Notes: generated from the sequence alone by a model not told the origin. Shown: positions 1-11,442, counted from the first letter of the stretch. The stretch: DNA of 64,000 nt from Anodontia alba (GCA_964016985.1 OZ024821.1:125052035-125116034); one strand, 5' to 3'. Numbers and translations: made by a program.

Positions 1-1309
1 CCCATTCAACCGTGAAGATTCATTATTCATGCCGTGAATTATTTGAGCAGAACCTATGGTGTTCACTCACGTAAGCGGTAGACCAAGGGAAAATTTCAAC
101 CAAAGACCTAGACATAAGCCTCGCTAAAGGGCCGTACATGTGCACTGAAAGGTCAATTCGACGCAAAGTCTGACGCGGCTAGCTTAAGTTTCTTACCTAT
201 GCGTGAAAGCCCTTTACGTAGGTATGGCATGTCGTGCAAAGAAAGTCATTTGTGTATAGGCAAGCAAAGAAAACCCGAGAATCCTAGACTCAGTCATAAG
301 TTCATAAGAAAAAAAATATATATATTTTTTCAATACGTCAGCACATCTATGTAAAACGAATACAGTCAAACTATTGTTCTAGAAAAGGCATTGTTTCAAG
401 CATAATTACTGATATTTTTTCTCATTTATTCACAAAAAGAAATATAAGCCGGGAGACAGCATTTCCTACAAGATTGCATGTGCGCCCAGCGAAGACTCAG
501 ATCAGCCTGCGCATCCGCGGATTCTGATCAGAGTCTTCGTTGCGACTATACATTACATTGGCTTGTTTACGTGTTGTTAACACAATGTAACACCGTCTCT
601 GTAAGTATTTCCTTACAATTTTGTTTCCAAAAGTTGTCCAAGGGTTTTGCATTTGACCTGCGATATACCTCTGCATTTTGATTACAGAATTGCAGCATTG
701 TATGTGCCCAGGTGAGCCACTCACAGTCATTTGAATGATCTACTTTGCTTACAGGTGTGCTTTATGCAGAAATATGCATTTGAAGATCAAGTCCGATATA
801 CGCTTGGCTGTAAAAGGAAAGCGGTATGTATTCAATAAAACTTCAATGACTCTAACACCGATGGCTCATCTATCGAGGCTGATTCAAGCTCGCTTTGAGT
901 CCGTAAGCAATTCTTCCTGAAGGTCAAGAAAGCAAATATTTAGGGATATTAAAGCGAAATACATGTTATTAGGGAAATGTATTTTGTGTATACTCATTAG
1001 ATTCGTCTGAATGAAGCGATCCTGATAAGTGCACTCAACATACCATTATTTTATAGAAGGTCTAAAGGACATCCTTAAATTATAATTATTTGCCTCCTGA
1101 CCTGGCGCTATGATTAATTAAACACTCAGTGGTTCGAACCGCTCATATCTAGAACAAAAGATATTCGATATTGCAGTTTGTTTATAATTCAAATTTCAGT
1201 ATTAGAAATGTATTGCCTAACGCCTAACATACTCTGAACAGTACCTGTAATTTCACGTTGGTGATTTTGTTTTTCTTGATCGAGGGCATCTGGTCTTACC
1301 TCGAATTCA
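1..1309. other. non-coding, no gene seen
   Basis: AT-rich sequence without a supportable exon. It holds one GATCAG-type hairpin (490-539) and, around 978-1050, a decayed copy of the 'GGGTACTCATTAGAA' palindrome that recurs throughout the window. Short open frames here have no recognisable protein features. Confidence 0.6.
490..539. repeat. short dispersed hairpin, GATCAG family
   Basis: Arms at 490-505 and 524-539 (CGAAGACTC..GATCAG) pair at 15 of 16 positions around an 18-nt loop. The same design recurs at 7310, 13447, 56492 and elsewhere, so this is a dispersed repeat rather than a terminator. Confidence 0.7.
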
Positions 1310-1313
1310 TTAA

Positions 1314-1513
1314 CCCTTTCACACCTGAATTTCTGAAATCAAGTCGTCCGTCTCTGAATTTGGACAAATCCATTGCTACAAATAGGGGTTTCAGTCAAAA
1401 TCAATAACAGACTGGCAAACACTGTAGATGCTAATGAGACGGCTCATTACGAGTCGTCTCATCTGGATCTGTGTTTGCAAAGTTACCTGTAGTGGTCTGT
1501 AGGGATGAAAGGG
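1314..1513. mobile_element. piggyBac-like MITE (TTAA flanks)
   Basis: A 200-bp unit beginning CCCTTTCA and ending TGAAAGGG, flanked on both sides by TTAA (1310-1313 and 1514-1517). TTAA target duplication with CCC-starting inverted termini is the signature of piggyBac-type elements. The interior carries a palindrome around GAGACGGCTCATTACGAGTC. No transposase is present. Confidence 0.6.
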
Positions 1514-1643
1514 TTAACGTTCCAGGTATTTCTGGTCGTTTTTAAGAAAAAAAGATACATTTTCAAAAGAGATAACTCTTTCAAAATTGTGTTTCCTCTC
1601 TTCCGAAAAGGCAGTTGAAAACGAATTTGCTCCAACTCAGTTA

Positions 1644-1985
1644 CAGTCGAGCCTCAGTGGCTCGAACGTCTTTGGAACCATGGAAATTTGTTCGAGATAT
1701 GGGTAATTTGAGCTACTGAGTGTTAATCATGACACTAGATCAGAAAACAAATGACGATAATTTAAGGCTTTTTTGGATCGGTATGTTGAGTGTATTCATT
1801 AGAATCGCCTCGATGAGGCGATTCTAATGAGTACACACAACATACAATTTCATGATAAAATATGAAACTTTTCTTAAATATGTGTTTTCTTGAGCTGTCG
1901 GAAGAATTTCGTAAGGACTCAAAAGCGAGTTCGAATTAGCCATGGTAAACGAGCCATCTGTGTTCGAGCTATTGAAGCTCAACTG
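1644..1985. mobile_element. pogo-like MITE (TA flanks) with internal palindrome
   Basis: The termini CAGTCGAGCCTCAGTGGCTC (left) and the complement of GAGC..TTGAAGCTCAACTG (right) are inverted repeats flanked by TA, as in Tc1/mariner-pogo MITEs. The centre (about 1782-1848) is a long palindrome, ATTAGAATCGCCTCGATGAG, belonging to a core seen in many other elements here. A related copy is at 31326-31654. Confidence 0.65.
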
Positions 1986-2134
1986 TAGTTACTTCTACAA
2001 TTACTACTTTCGCCATTTTGTAAATGAGAAGTTAACAACTGCCCTACATTTTGTATATATGTAAAAATAGTAATACCCAACAAAGGTCACAATTACATAA
2101 TGATTATGTTCACCATGTGCCCTGCGTACTGACT

Positions 2135-2236
2135 TTGAAAATTAAAGTTTAATCCTTGACATTTGTATTTTGTGAAAAGTGGTTACAACCACTTTCCACA
2201 AAATACATAAGTCAATAGTTAACTTTTAATTTTCAA
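2135..2236. repeat. long imperfect palindrome
   Basis: Arms of about 48 nt (2135-2182 and 2189-2236) pair with a few mismatches around the loop TTACAA. This is MITE-like foldback sequence with no coding content. Confidence 0.65.
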
Positions 2237-2409
2237 ACTTGATGTATATTGCAGATGTGTGATCTGTTAGCGACGAGACATCTACAAGAGAGACGAAAGA
2301 GACAAGTTGTACCATTCTATTCCGAATGTTGTTCTTCACACCTTTGTAATAGACATGAGCCAATGGATAAACGTATGAAAAGCTAAAATTCTAGTTTTAC
2401 GTGATTTAA

Positions 2410-2601
2410 CCCTTGTCCTGCTGAACCCGAATATATCCTGATTTGCAAACAGTGTAGATCCAGATCAGTTGGCTTCTGAACTGGATCTGCACTGTTTGCC
2501 ATCAAGTATGCAAATTTATAGCAACAATCTGGATCAAGTAACCTGATTGGCTGAAAATTAGAAATGGGCGTGGCATCTAAATTTATTCAGCAGGACAAGG
2601 G
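2410..2601. mobile_element. piggyBac-like MITE, perfect 16-bp termini and TTAA duplication
   Basis: The terminal inverted repeats CCCTTGTCCTGCTGAA (2410-2425) and TTCAGCAGGACAAGGG (2586-2601) are perfect. TTAA lies immediately outside each end (2406-2409 and 2602-2605). The 192-bp interior includes paired CAGTGTAGATCCAGATCAG / CTGGATCTGCACTG segments. A diverged relative is at 55499-55674. It is a non-autonomous element. Confidence 0.8.
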
Positions 2602-3020
2602 TTAATTAAAGTAACAAATTATAATAAGTTGGTCAAGTATTGTTAAGCATACAGCGCCGCCTACCGGTATGATGCAAGTGAACCGGATACATTTAGAATA
2701 TTTTTCGCCATTTTTACTAAGGGTACTTTTGTGACCTCCTGTTTGTTGTATAACACACCAAGCCCTTTTCTGGAAAGGGGTCTATTCTAAAAAGAAAGAA
2801 TTTGCTCCCAGGGATGAGACCAATTTTGATGAGATTACCATAGTATTTAGAATTTACCTATCACTCACCAACCTGACAAACATTTACGAAGCGTAATGAA
2901 TGGCTTTAATGTTCAGGTACTTTCTTTGAAGTTGCTCTTGTTATTTGTGTATTTTTGTTTGTGTGGGTATTATACAAATGCATACTGTTTTCGATTATGG
3001 TTTAAATATTACAAGTATCG

Positions 3021-3033
3021 CCACACACACACA

Positions 3034-3092
<59 letters not shown>
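3021..3092. repeat. (CA)n microsatellite
   Basis: A nearly pure CA run with one TA interruption, followed by GTGCGCGTGCGCGTGAGCGA. His/Thr or Cys/Val frames across it are artefacts. Confidence 0.95.
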
Positions 3093-3096
<4 letters not shown>

Positions 3097-3099
3097 GTG

Positions 3100-4616
3100 C
3101 GCGTGAGCGAGCAAGTGAACGAACGAATAAACAATCATGTCCAAGTACATTTTGTGCAGTTTATTACCAGCTGTCATAGAAAATCAACATCCTTCATCAT
3201 ATAAAAATATTTTATCTATGGCTTAAGATTAAAAAAATATAGAGCGAAATTTTCTTAAACTTGAATTCAGCAATAACGGCTCGTTGCCGTGACTATCAGT
3301 AATATTCTGAACCACAAGAAATAAAATCAGTTGTACCCCCTTACTTCAAAAGCCAGAGGCCACAAATGTTTTTTTCCCTTTGCACCTTTAATATTTAATT
3401 ATAAAACCGTGTTGCAGAGTCTAAACACAGAGAACATAACGTTCAATCACTCTGTCTGTACTTTTCAATCCTCTGAGTTCTGTTATAAGCCAGTTGGTAA
3501 ATATAGGGAACCCAGGACTTTTACTTGGAAACAGAATTCTGTTGAAGAGCATGCACGACGTTGGGCCAAACAGGAGACGTAGAGGCTGATACACACTCTG
3601 AATGTATAAAAGCGGCCATGGCCATAGTAAACAGACGTATTTCGGTACTCAGCAGATCCATGTCCCGCTGGTATGATTGGTGTTTTAAACGATCTAGACG
3701 TTTCTGCTGAATCAGCCAAACTCTACCATAAGTTTGTTTTTGTTCTCGTGGACAATGTATCTAACAATAAGGCCTCCCAGGGGGTGTGGGAGGGGGTACC
3801 TGTTCCATTGTTCCCCTGAAAAATCGGCATTTTCCCTTGTTCCCCAAAATCAAAATCTTGATTTTCTATGTTCACTGTTTCCCAAAATTGCCTTTGTTTC
3901 CCTATTCCCTTCAGTTTTAGACTTTTGTTCCCTTCAGAATTTCTCTCATTGATGTAGAACTTGACCTTCTTAAATTATAATGGATTCCTAAATTGCACAA
4001 AAATCCATACAGACAACGTTACATTGCGGGCTCAGCTAAGTGCTCAACTGAGCACATCTTAAAGATTCTAACGAGAATTCTATCCTTACAGCAGTAAAAG
4101 AAGGACTTCAGAAGTATTGCAACCTTGCATACGCAAGAAGCGGTTTCAGTCAGATGTGGATCCTGAAAAACTCCACAGAGCTTCTCAAAATTTACAATCA
4201 TAGTTAATCTTTTTGTTAACAACTATTAAATCTTTCGGTTTTTCTTTATACCACAATTCTTCATATCAAACTGAAATACAAATAACGAGATATCAATAAC
4301 GAGAGTGTCTTTCACAATAATGGAAACCGTCGTTTCCAGTGTGTTGTCCTTGGCTTTGCAGACACACTTTGTTCAGGGCCACTCTGATACACCACAAAAT
4401 ACTCTAATCGACAACATTTTTGTGGAGATTGGTGGACGGATATTTCAACAAACAATCGGCATGGAAATCTCACTACTATGCTTTACAACAAACAGAATAA
4501 CTTCTACTTTCCCATAGTTAATTTCCGTTTCTGAGCAGCCATACTCCTTCTGTACCAGCATACGGTGTTTAAGTTTCACAGTTAATCCGTTATGCTAGAG
4601 CCTTCTCTGGGTATCA
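3100..4616. other. non-coding, no gene seen
   Basis: No supportable exon. 3770-3940 is an irregular stretch rich in TTCCC/TTCCCC words, probably a degenerate minisatellite or TE remnant. Confidence 0.5.
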
Positions 4617-4861
4617 GGGCCCAGTAGTTCAAAGCTAACAACGTCGTTAGTTAACGATTCGTTAAAATTTACATCGAGTGATACGCAAATATTCTGAATT
4701 TGTTTGCTGAAAAAATGTGAGTAGCTTTTGCAGTGCAAAAGCTACTCACATTTTTCAGCAAAAAAATATCAGAATATTGTGAATTTGAATCCGCTAAAAC
4801 AGTTAACGAAATGACCCTTAACGAGCTCGTTAAGCTAACGACGCTTTGAACAACTGGGCCC
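4617..4861. mobile_element. MITE with GGGCCCAGT termini and central hairpin
   Basis: The left end GGGCCCAGTAGTTCAAAGC is the inverted match of the right end GCTTTGAACAACTGGGCCC. Inner blocks such as TAACGA..CGTTA also pair. The middle (about 4709-4772) is a near-perfect hairpin with arms TGTGAGTAGCTTTTGCA / TGCAAAAGCTACTCACA. The 245-bp unit has no coding capacity. Confidence 0.75.
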
Positions 4862-5748
4862 AGGTCTTTATCGGACGAGGAAGACTGCTCACTATTAGAC
4901 TGTTGACTCAGGAATACCAAAGAACTAAGCTGGTGTCAACACTTAAAAAGTTCTATGGGAAGTACCATGATCTTTTCAATCCCTAATATATGGCTTTTTT
5001 TTCCAGACTATTTCTGATGTTTTTGCCATAGCCAAGCCATAAACAGACTTTCTATATCCCGGACATTGATTCTCGTATTTTCCTACATCTCTGTTCAGGC
5101 TGATAGGCATGGTGGGCGAAGCTTGTCTTCCAAGTAGGGATGCCTGATTACACCCGATTTATTTAGGGTCCATGTCTGTCTGTCTGAACATTCTTAATTT
5201 TACTTGTGTGTATATCGATTTTATGATTTTTCCGGAATACGATCTTGGTATGTTTACCGCAGACTCATTCATGGAGACAGCTGAACTCCATAAACGTAAT
5301 GTAGTAACGTACGATGCTTAAATATTCTCTTACTGCTTTATAAAGAGACTTAAGAGTTTGATAACGCCTAGCGAAGTGGATGATCTTTTTCCAGAAAAGC
5401 CTTCATCGTAATATAGTTTTCTTAAATTCGGGTTTTTAAAGCAATATCGCGAAGAATCAGTTTTAAAAGATAAAAAAAATTAATGGTACAATACAACTGG
5501 CAAAGCTCAGCACATGGATATTTCCTTAATCATTTTAGCCTTATTGCTTGATTTATATTCTTAATATATAATGTTGGCAACTGTATACAATCATACTTAT
5601 TTCAATTTTCCTAGAGTCTGTCCTTAAACATGGATGTCTGTGTGCAAACATTCAGATATGATGACGCAGAATGCAAAACACTGTTTCTCAAAGCAGCACC
5701 AACTTCTACAATATCTATATAACACTATTTAAAAGATAATGGAAACTT

Positions 5749-5823
5749 CCCAGCGGGCACATGACGTTTATACAACGTCATGACGTTACATCGACGTTAA
5801 TGTGATGTTATATAAACGTCGTT
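5749..5823. repeat. palindrome related to the CACATGACGT element
   Basis: Begins CCCAGCGGGCACATGACGTT and ends with TATAAACGTCG; the inner CGTCATGACG is self-complementary. It is a shorter, diverged copy of the clean palindrome at 43345-43465. Confidence 0.6.
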
Positions 5824-5949
5824 CCGACTTGCTTGGCAGAAGAGTATGACCATTAATGGGTAAACAGGATATGACACTATCGTATTCTACCTAGTGGGAT
5901 AGACAGGCCTTAGCGAAGAGAGTGTATCCAGTATTGTTTGCCACTCATC

Positions 5950-6200
5950 CAGCCCCGGGGTGGGGAGCGGGTTAGACACATGAACATGTAGTGAAATTGC
6001 AGTAGAGGTGTCAGTAAGATCAGTGTTTAGCCCCGTCTCCTCACCGCCAACAACTCTGCTGTTCTATAGGGGTAAAAGTCATTTTCGACGAAGTGCCGTT
6101 TTGTGGTCTTGTTTATTCAGTCCTCATTCGGTGCCTTGAGAGGCCTGTGTTCAGTGACTGTAGCCTTTCCTTGGTATCTCAATATAGGGATCAGACATGG
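5950..6200. other. fragment of a dispersed unclassified repeat
   Basis: 6085-6180 (…GGTGCCTTGAGAGGCCTGTGTTC…) resembles the unclassified repeat at 19875-20065, 21960-22130 and 35940-36095. No exon seen. Confidence 0.35.
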
Positions 6201-6312
6201 TTTTTCATGCATTAACATTCGCCAGGTCCCATGGGAGGTGTTGAAAACCGAGGCTGGAGGCCGCGGTTTCAACACCTACCAAGGGACCTGGCGAATACTA
6301 ATGCATTGAAAA
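6201..6312. repeat. long palindromic MITE (GCCAGGTCCC family)
   Basis: The 50-nt arms 6201-6250 and 6263-6312 are inverted (ATTCGCCAGGTCCC and GGGACCTGGCGAAT, with paired AGGTGTTGAAAACCG). A second, more diverged copy is at 38493-38619. Confidence 0.75.
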
Positions 6313-7073
6313 AAAATGTTCGATCGCTATTATTGCATAAAAACTGAAAACATTTGCTACATTTCGCGTTATTTCTTGTACTATTTTGTTTTGCCTTTTC
6401 ACCGATGTCGCAAATGTAATTTCCACTGACTATGCTCGTTCTAGGACCGGGCAGTACACATCTCGTAACGGCAGCAAATATGTGGCCCCGGTACGAGCAT
6501 ATTGAAAGTTGCGTAGCCGTGCATTAACAGCGCGTGAATTGCCTTGTTAATACACGGCCTTTCGCCGGTTAATGCACGGATGTTAATAACGTACGACACT
6601 GCTTATTATGCAATAAGATTTACTTTTGTTCAGGTTTTAGGACAAGTCTGGTAACGACAAGGTGTACCAATATTTTAGGGCAAATATTGTAACTACACTA
6701 AATATACAATGTCTTAAAGTCCTTATAGTTATTATCCTAACAGTAGAACGTAAATGGAGATACCCGGTAAATACCACTATCACGTAACTATGACTGCTTA
6801 GTAGTATGTCTAAACCATACTGAATGGCAAACAGTGCTGATCCTGATTACGCTGCTCCTTTACATTTTGGGTTGTACTGCTTGTTGAGGCCTACCTAACC
6901 GAATATTTAAAATGATACACACGAATAAACAAAAAAGGTTGAAGATACCTATAACTGGCAAAAATTTCAAATACATGTAAGCACAAATATCTGCATAGAT
7001 AACAGACCAGCGATTATTGATAAGTATGTACCTGTTATATTATACACGAATGGACTAAATATTTCTTCAACAG
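6313..7073. other. non-coding; candidate intron or 5' flank of the ShKT gene
   Basis: No exon recognised. 6515-6580 has weak inverted repeats (GCCGTGCATTAACAG / CGGTTAATGCACGG). The sequence leads into a polypyrimidine tract and the acceptor TTCTTCAACAG at 7073. Confidence 0.45.
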
Positions 7074-7250
7074 ATCCGCCGTCGCCATATTCGGTAAACT
7101 ACCGATGTCCTGCACCGCCACCCACAACGACACGAGTGACACAAACGACCACAACAACTCCAACAACAACAACTCCGTCTACCACCGTAACCACAACAAC
7201 GGCACAGACAACAACTGAAAGGCTAAAAACGAAAATTGTTCCTATAGTAG
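7074..7250 (+). CDS. linker exon 1: Pro/Thr-rich spacer
   Basis: After the acceptor TTCTTCAACAG, 59 codons run open to the donor G|GTAAGA. The product starts PPSPYSVNYRCPAPPP, continues through a block of about 40 residues that is more than half Thr (with Pro, Val and Gln), and ends ERLKTKIVPIV. There is a single Cys. Entry and exit are both phase 1, matching all downstream exons. Such Thr-rich segments are typical O-glycosylated spacers in secreted mosaic proteins. It is the most upstream exon I can support; whatever precedes it was not identified. Confidence 0.8.
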
Positions 7251-7309
7251 GTAAGAAAGAATATGAGCCGTGATGTCAGAAAACGTGCCTTTCGATATGT
7301 ACGGCCATA

Positions 7310-7357
7310 AAAGATTCAGATCAGACTGCGCATTCGCGCAGTCTGATCTGAATCTTT
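7310..7357. repeat. perfect 22-bp hairpin, GATCAG family
   Basis: Arms 7310-7331 and 7336-7357 (AAAGATTCAGATCAGACTGC…) are exact inverted repeats around the loop ATTC, 60 bp downstream of the linker exon donor. A related, less perfect hairpin follows at about 7409-7456. Confidence 0.85.
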
Positions 7358-7458
7358 AATGGGCGCAATTTGAATAGCTAATGATGCAAAGTTTCTTCTT
7401 GTGGACAACGAAGATTCTGATCTAACTGTGCGGATGTGCTGCTGATTTGAGTCTTCGT

Positions 7459-8370
7459 TTGGCGCACATGTCAGAAGGTACGTTTTCTCACTTTATGGTT
7501 CACATTTTTCTCTGTGTGTTTCATTGCTCAACAATGGTAACTGAAATTTTACAGGACAGTTTTGATATTACGGTAACAAGTCTATATACAGTGGGCCCTC
7601 ACTTCAACGATAGCGGTTTTTCCCCCAAAATGTAGCATTTAAAATGAATTTGCTATTGTAAAGAATCCTTAAACGCAGCAGAATGGTATGTAAGAAATGA
7701 CTTGCTTTATTCTTATTTCCTCGTAGAACATTTTCCGATATGTGTAAAAATCGCCTGATTAAGGCTATTCAAACAAATATCCAACATATATGTCTCTTGA
7801 TGTATGGCACCGCTTGAGCGAAGGTTTCGTGCCAGTCCATTTATTATTATAACGAATTGTATCGTTGTATTGAGTATTGGTATAAAGACGTTTGAGTGTA
7901 CTATGTAATGCATGTTAATACTATGTTACGCATGTTCTCCTATAATATTCCGTGAAAACCGACGTTTGCGATATATTCAGTATTAGGAAACATTTCACAA
8001 TTTCCCTGTTTTTTTTTAGCATGGCAGACCAAAACAGATACCTTTGCAAACAGTTCTCGTAACGAGTCGTAAAATCAGGATCTGCACTGTTTGCCGTTCT
8101 GTTTTGGATTTTAGACTGAAAGCCCAATTTGCATATGGCATTTACATGTCCAAATACTTGGATGGACGAGTTGACTTAGAAACTCGGGGATGAAAGGGTT
8201 AAAGTTCAAATCCGTTAGTTTCGTTTTCTTAATTGCAATTTAAACTGCATGAATGCAATGACAAACTGTTCTTATGTTTTCGGATCATACATTCTGTTAA
8301 CACACTTATGTGTCGTGTGTAGTTATTATAACCATAACTCTAGATAAGCCAATTTTAAACCAAAACTATT
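7459..8370. other. intronic; MITE remnants
   Basis: 7590-7900 resembles the TA-flanked element at 31712-31981 (AAAATGAATTTGCT.TTGTA; ATAACGAAT.GTATCGTTGTAT). 8040-8202 ends GGGATGAAAGGGTTAA like the piggyBac-type MITE at 1314-1513. No exon seen. Confidence 0.45.
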
Positions 8371-8374
8371 AATA

Positions 8375-8673
8375 CAGTCGACTCTCGTTATATCGAATTC
8401 CAAGGGACTCTCTGAAATACTTAGAGATATCCGTACTTCGACATATCAGATTTGCATTATTGAGGAAAAACTAATTCGATTAACCACATGTAACAAATAT
8501 ATGTGTAATTGGATTCTTCAAGTTAGAGATATATTGAAAATATTGTGGAAAAGAGGAGCCACAATATTCTTTACATGTTGTTAGACTTCCATGTTTAGGC
8601 AGGGACAAGATTTTTCACTTCGAGATAAGCAGTTATTCGAGATAAGCGAGGTCGAGATAACGAGAGTCAACTG
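8375..8673. mobile_element. pogo-like MITE (CAGT termini, TA flanks)
   Basis: Left end CAGTCGACTCTCGTTATATC and right end GAGATAACGAGAGTCAACTG are inverted matches with TA on each side (8373-8374 and 8674-8675). CAGT-starting termini with TA duplications are typical of pogo/Tigger-type MITEs. It is 299 bp and non-coding. Confidence 0.75.
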
Positions 8674-9296
8674 TATTTCTTATTTCCTTACAAAACATAT
8701 GTTGAGGGTACTCATTAGAATCACCTCGCTGTTTTGAACCGCATGATAATATTAAAACAAGGAATCGGTTTTACGAAATCCGCGTAATATTAATAAAGGA
8801 ATCAGTTTAACGAAGTCCCAATCACTGTGCAAAATAAACGAACAAAACAAGATGCTTTTTTTCTGCAAAATTATTTTTTAATTTAACTTTTGTGTATACT
8901 GTTGTTCTTATGACCAGATATAATTTAAGATATTAGCAATGGAAAGGATCTGAAGATGAGTGTCCACTTACTGCTTGGAGTCTTCAAGGACACACAAACA
9001 ATCTTGTAGGAAATGCAGTGTCACGGCTCATAATGTATGAACACGTATACGTACGACTTATTTGCGTAGCTGCTTTTTATGCGTGCTTTGCTTCCCAAAC
9101 GCTAACGCTAATGATGTTATTCAATATTGAAAACCCCAAGACGGAAGTAGTAAATAATTATGAAATTATTCATTCATTTTAAATAGTTCGGCCTAATACC
9201 GTATTCGACCTAATTACCGCACATACCCCTATAAGCGCACAGTCAAGAAATTCCGTAGTCTTCAGATTACAACCAGTGTACTTTTTTCTTTACTTC

Positions 9297-9388
9297 TTTA
9301 CAAAGGCATATGTTGTGGGTACTCATTTGAATTGCATCGACAAGTCGATGCAATTCAAATGAGTAGCCACAACATATGCTTTTGTAAA
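9297..9388. repeat. near-perfect palindrome with GGGTACTCAT core
   Basis: Arms 9297-9341 and 9344-9388 (TTTACAAA.GCATATGTTGTG … CACAACATATGC.TTTGTAAA) fold almost completely. The core GGGTACTCATTTGAATTGC belongs to a palindrome type found in many elements across the window. Confidence 0.8.
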
Positions 9389-9567
9389 GAAAGTCAGAAA
9401 AAATCGCACAGTCATCATTAAATAAGTCCTTTTCTGATCTTTTTTATAGTGTATCCTTAGTAGATAGATACATATTTGACCACAAATGAGTGTGTCCTGT
9501 AAGTTTGAAAAACCTAAGCGCACAGTGCAGTAATTAGGTCGAATACGATATATTCTTCAGTGAAGTT

Positions 9568-9593
9568 GTGCCTGAAGTTGTCACTAATACCTT
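9568..9593 (+). repeat. 26-bp direct repeat, left copy
   Basis: Matches 11409-11434 at 25 of 26 positions (GTGCCT.AAGTTGTCACTAAT…) and sits directly before the tandem-array element at 9597-11357. Confidence 0.7.
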
Positions 9594-9854
9594 TTTAGCT
9601 CACCTGTCACATAGTGACAAGGTGAGCTGTTGTGATCACATTTTGTCAGTCGTCCGTCGTGCGTCCGTTCATCCTTGCATGCGTCCGTAAACAATTTCTT
9701 CAAACAACATCTCCTACTAAACCACTGTTTGGATTTTGACCAAACTTCACAGGAATGATCCTTGGTTGGTTTTCTTTCAAAATTGTTCAAATGGTGTCGG
9801 TCCATTGCACATCTAAGTCACAGGAGCTAAAAATAGATTTTTAACTGAAAACTT

Positions 9855-10680
9855 AAAAATCTTCTTGTCTGAAACCAGAAGGCCCACGTCTTTGATATTT
9901 GGTATGTAGCTTCATCTAGTAGACCTCTACCAAAGTTGGTCAAATTATAGCCCTGGGGTCAAAAATGGCTCCGCGCATGGGGTCACTTATTTTACATAGA
10001 CCTATATATCGAAAAAACCTTATAAATCTTCTTTTCTGAAAGCAGAAGGCCGAGGCCTTTGATATTTGATACATAGCTTCAATTAGTGGACCTCTAACAT
10101 GATTGTTCAAGTTATGGCCCGGGGTGCCAAAAATGGTCCCACTACGGGGCCGACATGTTTTACATAGACTTATATAGAGAAAATCTTCAAAAATCTTTTC
10201 TGAAACCAGAAGGCCCGCGCCTTTGATATTTGGTACATATCTTCACCTAATGGACCTCTGCTAAGATTTTCAAATTATAGCCCTGGAGCCAAAAATGGCC
10301 CCGCCCTAGGGCCGACATGTTTTAAATAGACTTATATAGGAAAAAAATAAAAAAAAAAATAAAAATCTTCTTGTCTGAAAGTGCAAGGCCTAGGCCTTTG
10401 ATATTTAGCATGTAGCATAGCCTAGAGGTCCTCTGACAAGAGTGTTCAAATTATGCCCCTGGGGTGAAAAGAGGCCCCGCCCAGAAATGGGGTGGTGTCA
10501 CGTTTTTGCATAGAGCAAAACTTTTCTGAAAGTGCAAGGCCTAGGCCTTTGATATTTGGTATGTAGCATTGCCTAGAGGTCCTCTGACAAGAGTGTTCAA
10601 ATTATGCCCCTGGATGAAAAGAGGCCCCGCCCAGAAGTGGGGTGGGGTCACTTTTTTGCATAGAGCAAAACGCCATTGGC
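9855..10680. repeat. tandem array, about 170-bp unit, 5 units
   Basis: Units start near 9855, 10025, 10193, 10366 and 10526 with AAATCTTCTTGTCTGAAA.C..AAGGCC, then TTTGATATTTGGTA, CCTCT and AAATTATAGCCCTGGGG. The last unit is truncated and more diverged. Confidence 0.85.
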
Positions 10681-10689
10681 ATGATTAGG

Positions 10690-11300
10690 GCTAGGACTAT
10701 CAAACTAATAGGGAGGATGGATCTGAAGAGTAGATGACCTTTAAGTCAAAGGTCAAGGTCACCCTGGCCTTTAGTACCCCCCCCCCCCCCCCCAAAAAAA
10801 AGGCTTACAATTCTGAAATGTTTATGGTTAGGACCCTCAAACTTAGTACAGATGCTGGTCCTCACCAGTAGATGATCCTGAGCACAAATGTCAAGGTCAC
10901 CAGGACTTTTAATACCAAAACGCTTGATAACTTGGCAATGCTTGGGGCTGGGACTCTCAATCTTAGAAGGGATGTTGTTCCTCAACTGTAGATGACACCG
11001 AGGACAAAGGTCGTGGTTAAGGTCACCATGACCTTTGGTACTGAAAAGCTTGATAACTTGGCAATGCTAGGGGCTAGGACCTCAAACTTAGAAGGGATGT
11101 TGGTCCTCACCAGTCGATGACACCGGGGGTGAAGGTCAATGTCAGTGACCTCTAGTACAAAACAAGCTTATAACTCGGCAATGCTTGGAGCTAGGACCGG
11201 CAAACATAGTAGAGATGTTTCTTATGACCAGAAGATGACACTGAGAGCAGAGGTCATGGTCAAGGTCACAATGACCTTTAGAACCACATCTCTTTTAGCA
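10690..11300. repeat. tandem array, about 120-bp unit, 5 units
   Basis: Units start near 10688, 10827, 10946, 11072 and 11189, each with GGCTAGGAC.CTCAAACTTAG, GATGTTGGTCCT, GTAGATGAC and AAGGTCA.GGTCAC..TGACC. A C16/A8 homopolymer (about 10777-10801) interrupts the first junction. Confidence 0.85.
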
Positions 11301-11408
11301 ATGCTATATACAACATGACTCAGGTGAGCGATATAGGGCCATCATGGCCCTCTTGTTTACTGTTGGTAAACAAATTCGACACTGAAGCCATGCGTATTTC
11401 CTAAGTTT

Positions 11409-11434
11409 GTGCCTTAAGTTGTCACTAATACCTT
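11409..11434 (+). repeat. 26-bp direct repeat, right copy
   Basis: Partner of 9568-9593, located 52 bp after the right end of the tandem-array element. Confidence 0.7.
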
Positions 11435-11441
11435 ACTGAAG

Positions 11442-11442
<1 letters not shown>

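Larger units (their letters stand above)
9597..11357 (-). mobile_element. pearl/Helentron-like tandem-array element
   Basis: Starts AGCTCACCTG (in a T tract) with a short palindrome, followed by GTGATCAC and a CGTCCGTC-rich microsatellite. Two arrays make up the body: about 170-bp units (9855-10680) and about 120-bp units (10690-11300). It ends CAGGTGAGCGATATAGGGCC / ATCATGGCCCTCTTGTT. The CTCACCTG/CAGGTGAG pair forms subterminal inverted repeats. This layout matches what is described for bivalve 'pearl' and HINE elements. It lies in the intron before ShKT1, with no coding potential. Strand is relative to the copy at 40209-42504. Confidence 0.7.

Noticed and set aside
680..714. Possible microexon between TTGATTACAG and CCCAG|GTGAGC
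   Set aside because: Splice-like ends only; no composition or homology linking it to the ShKT gene.
2896..3020. Hydrophobic Met-initiated stretch (KLLLLFVYFCLCGYY) that could be a signal peptide for the ShKT gene
   Set aside because: It runs straight into a CA microsatellite, has no convincing phase-1 donor, and could arise by chance in T-rich DNA. Not annotated without transcript support.
2995..3177. Poly-His/Thr and Cys-Val reading frames
   Set aside because: Translations of the CA microsatellite.
9855..11300. CRISPR-like array
   Set aside because: Units are 120-170 bp with no short conserved repeat and unique spacers; eukaryotic context; part of a transposable element.
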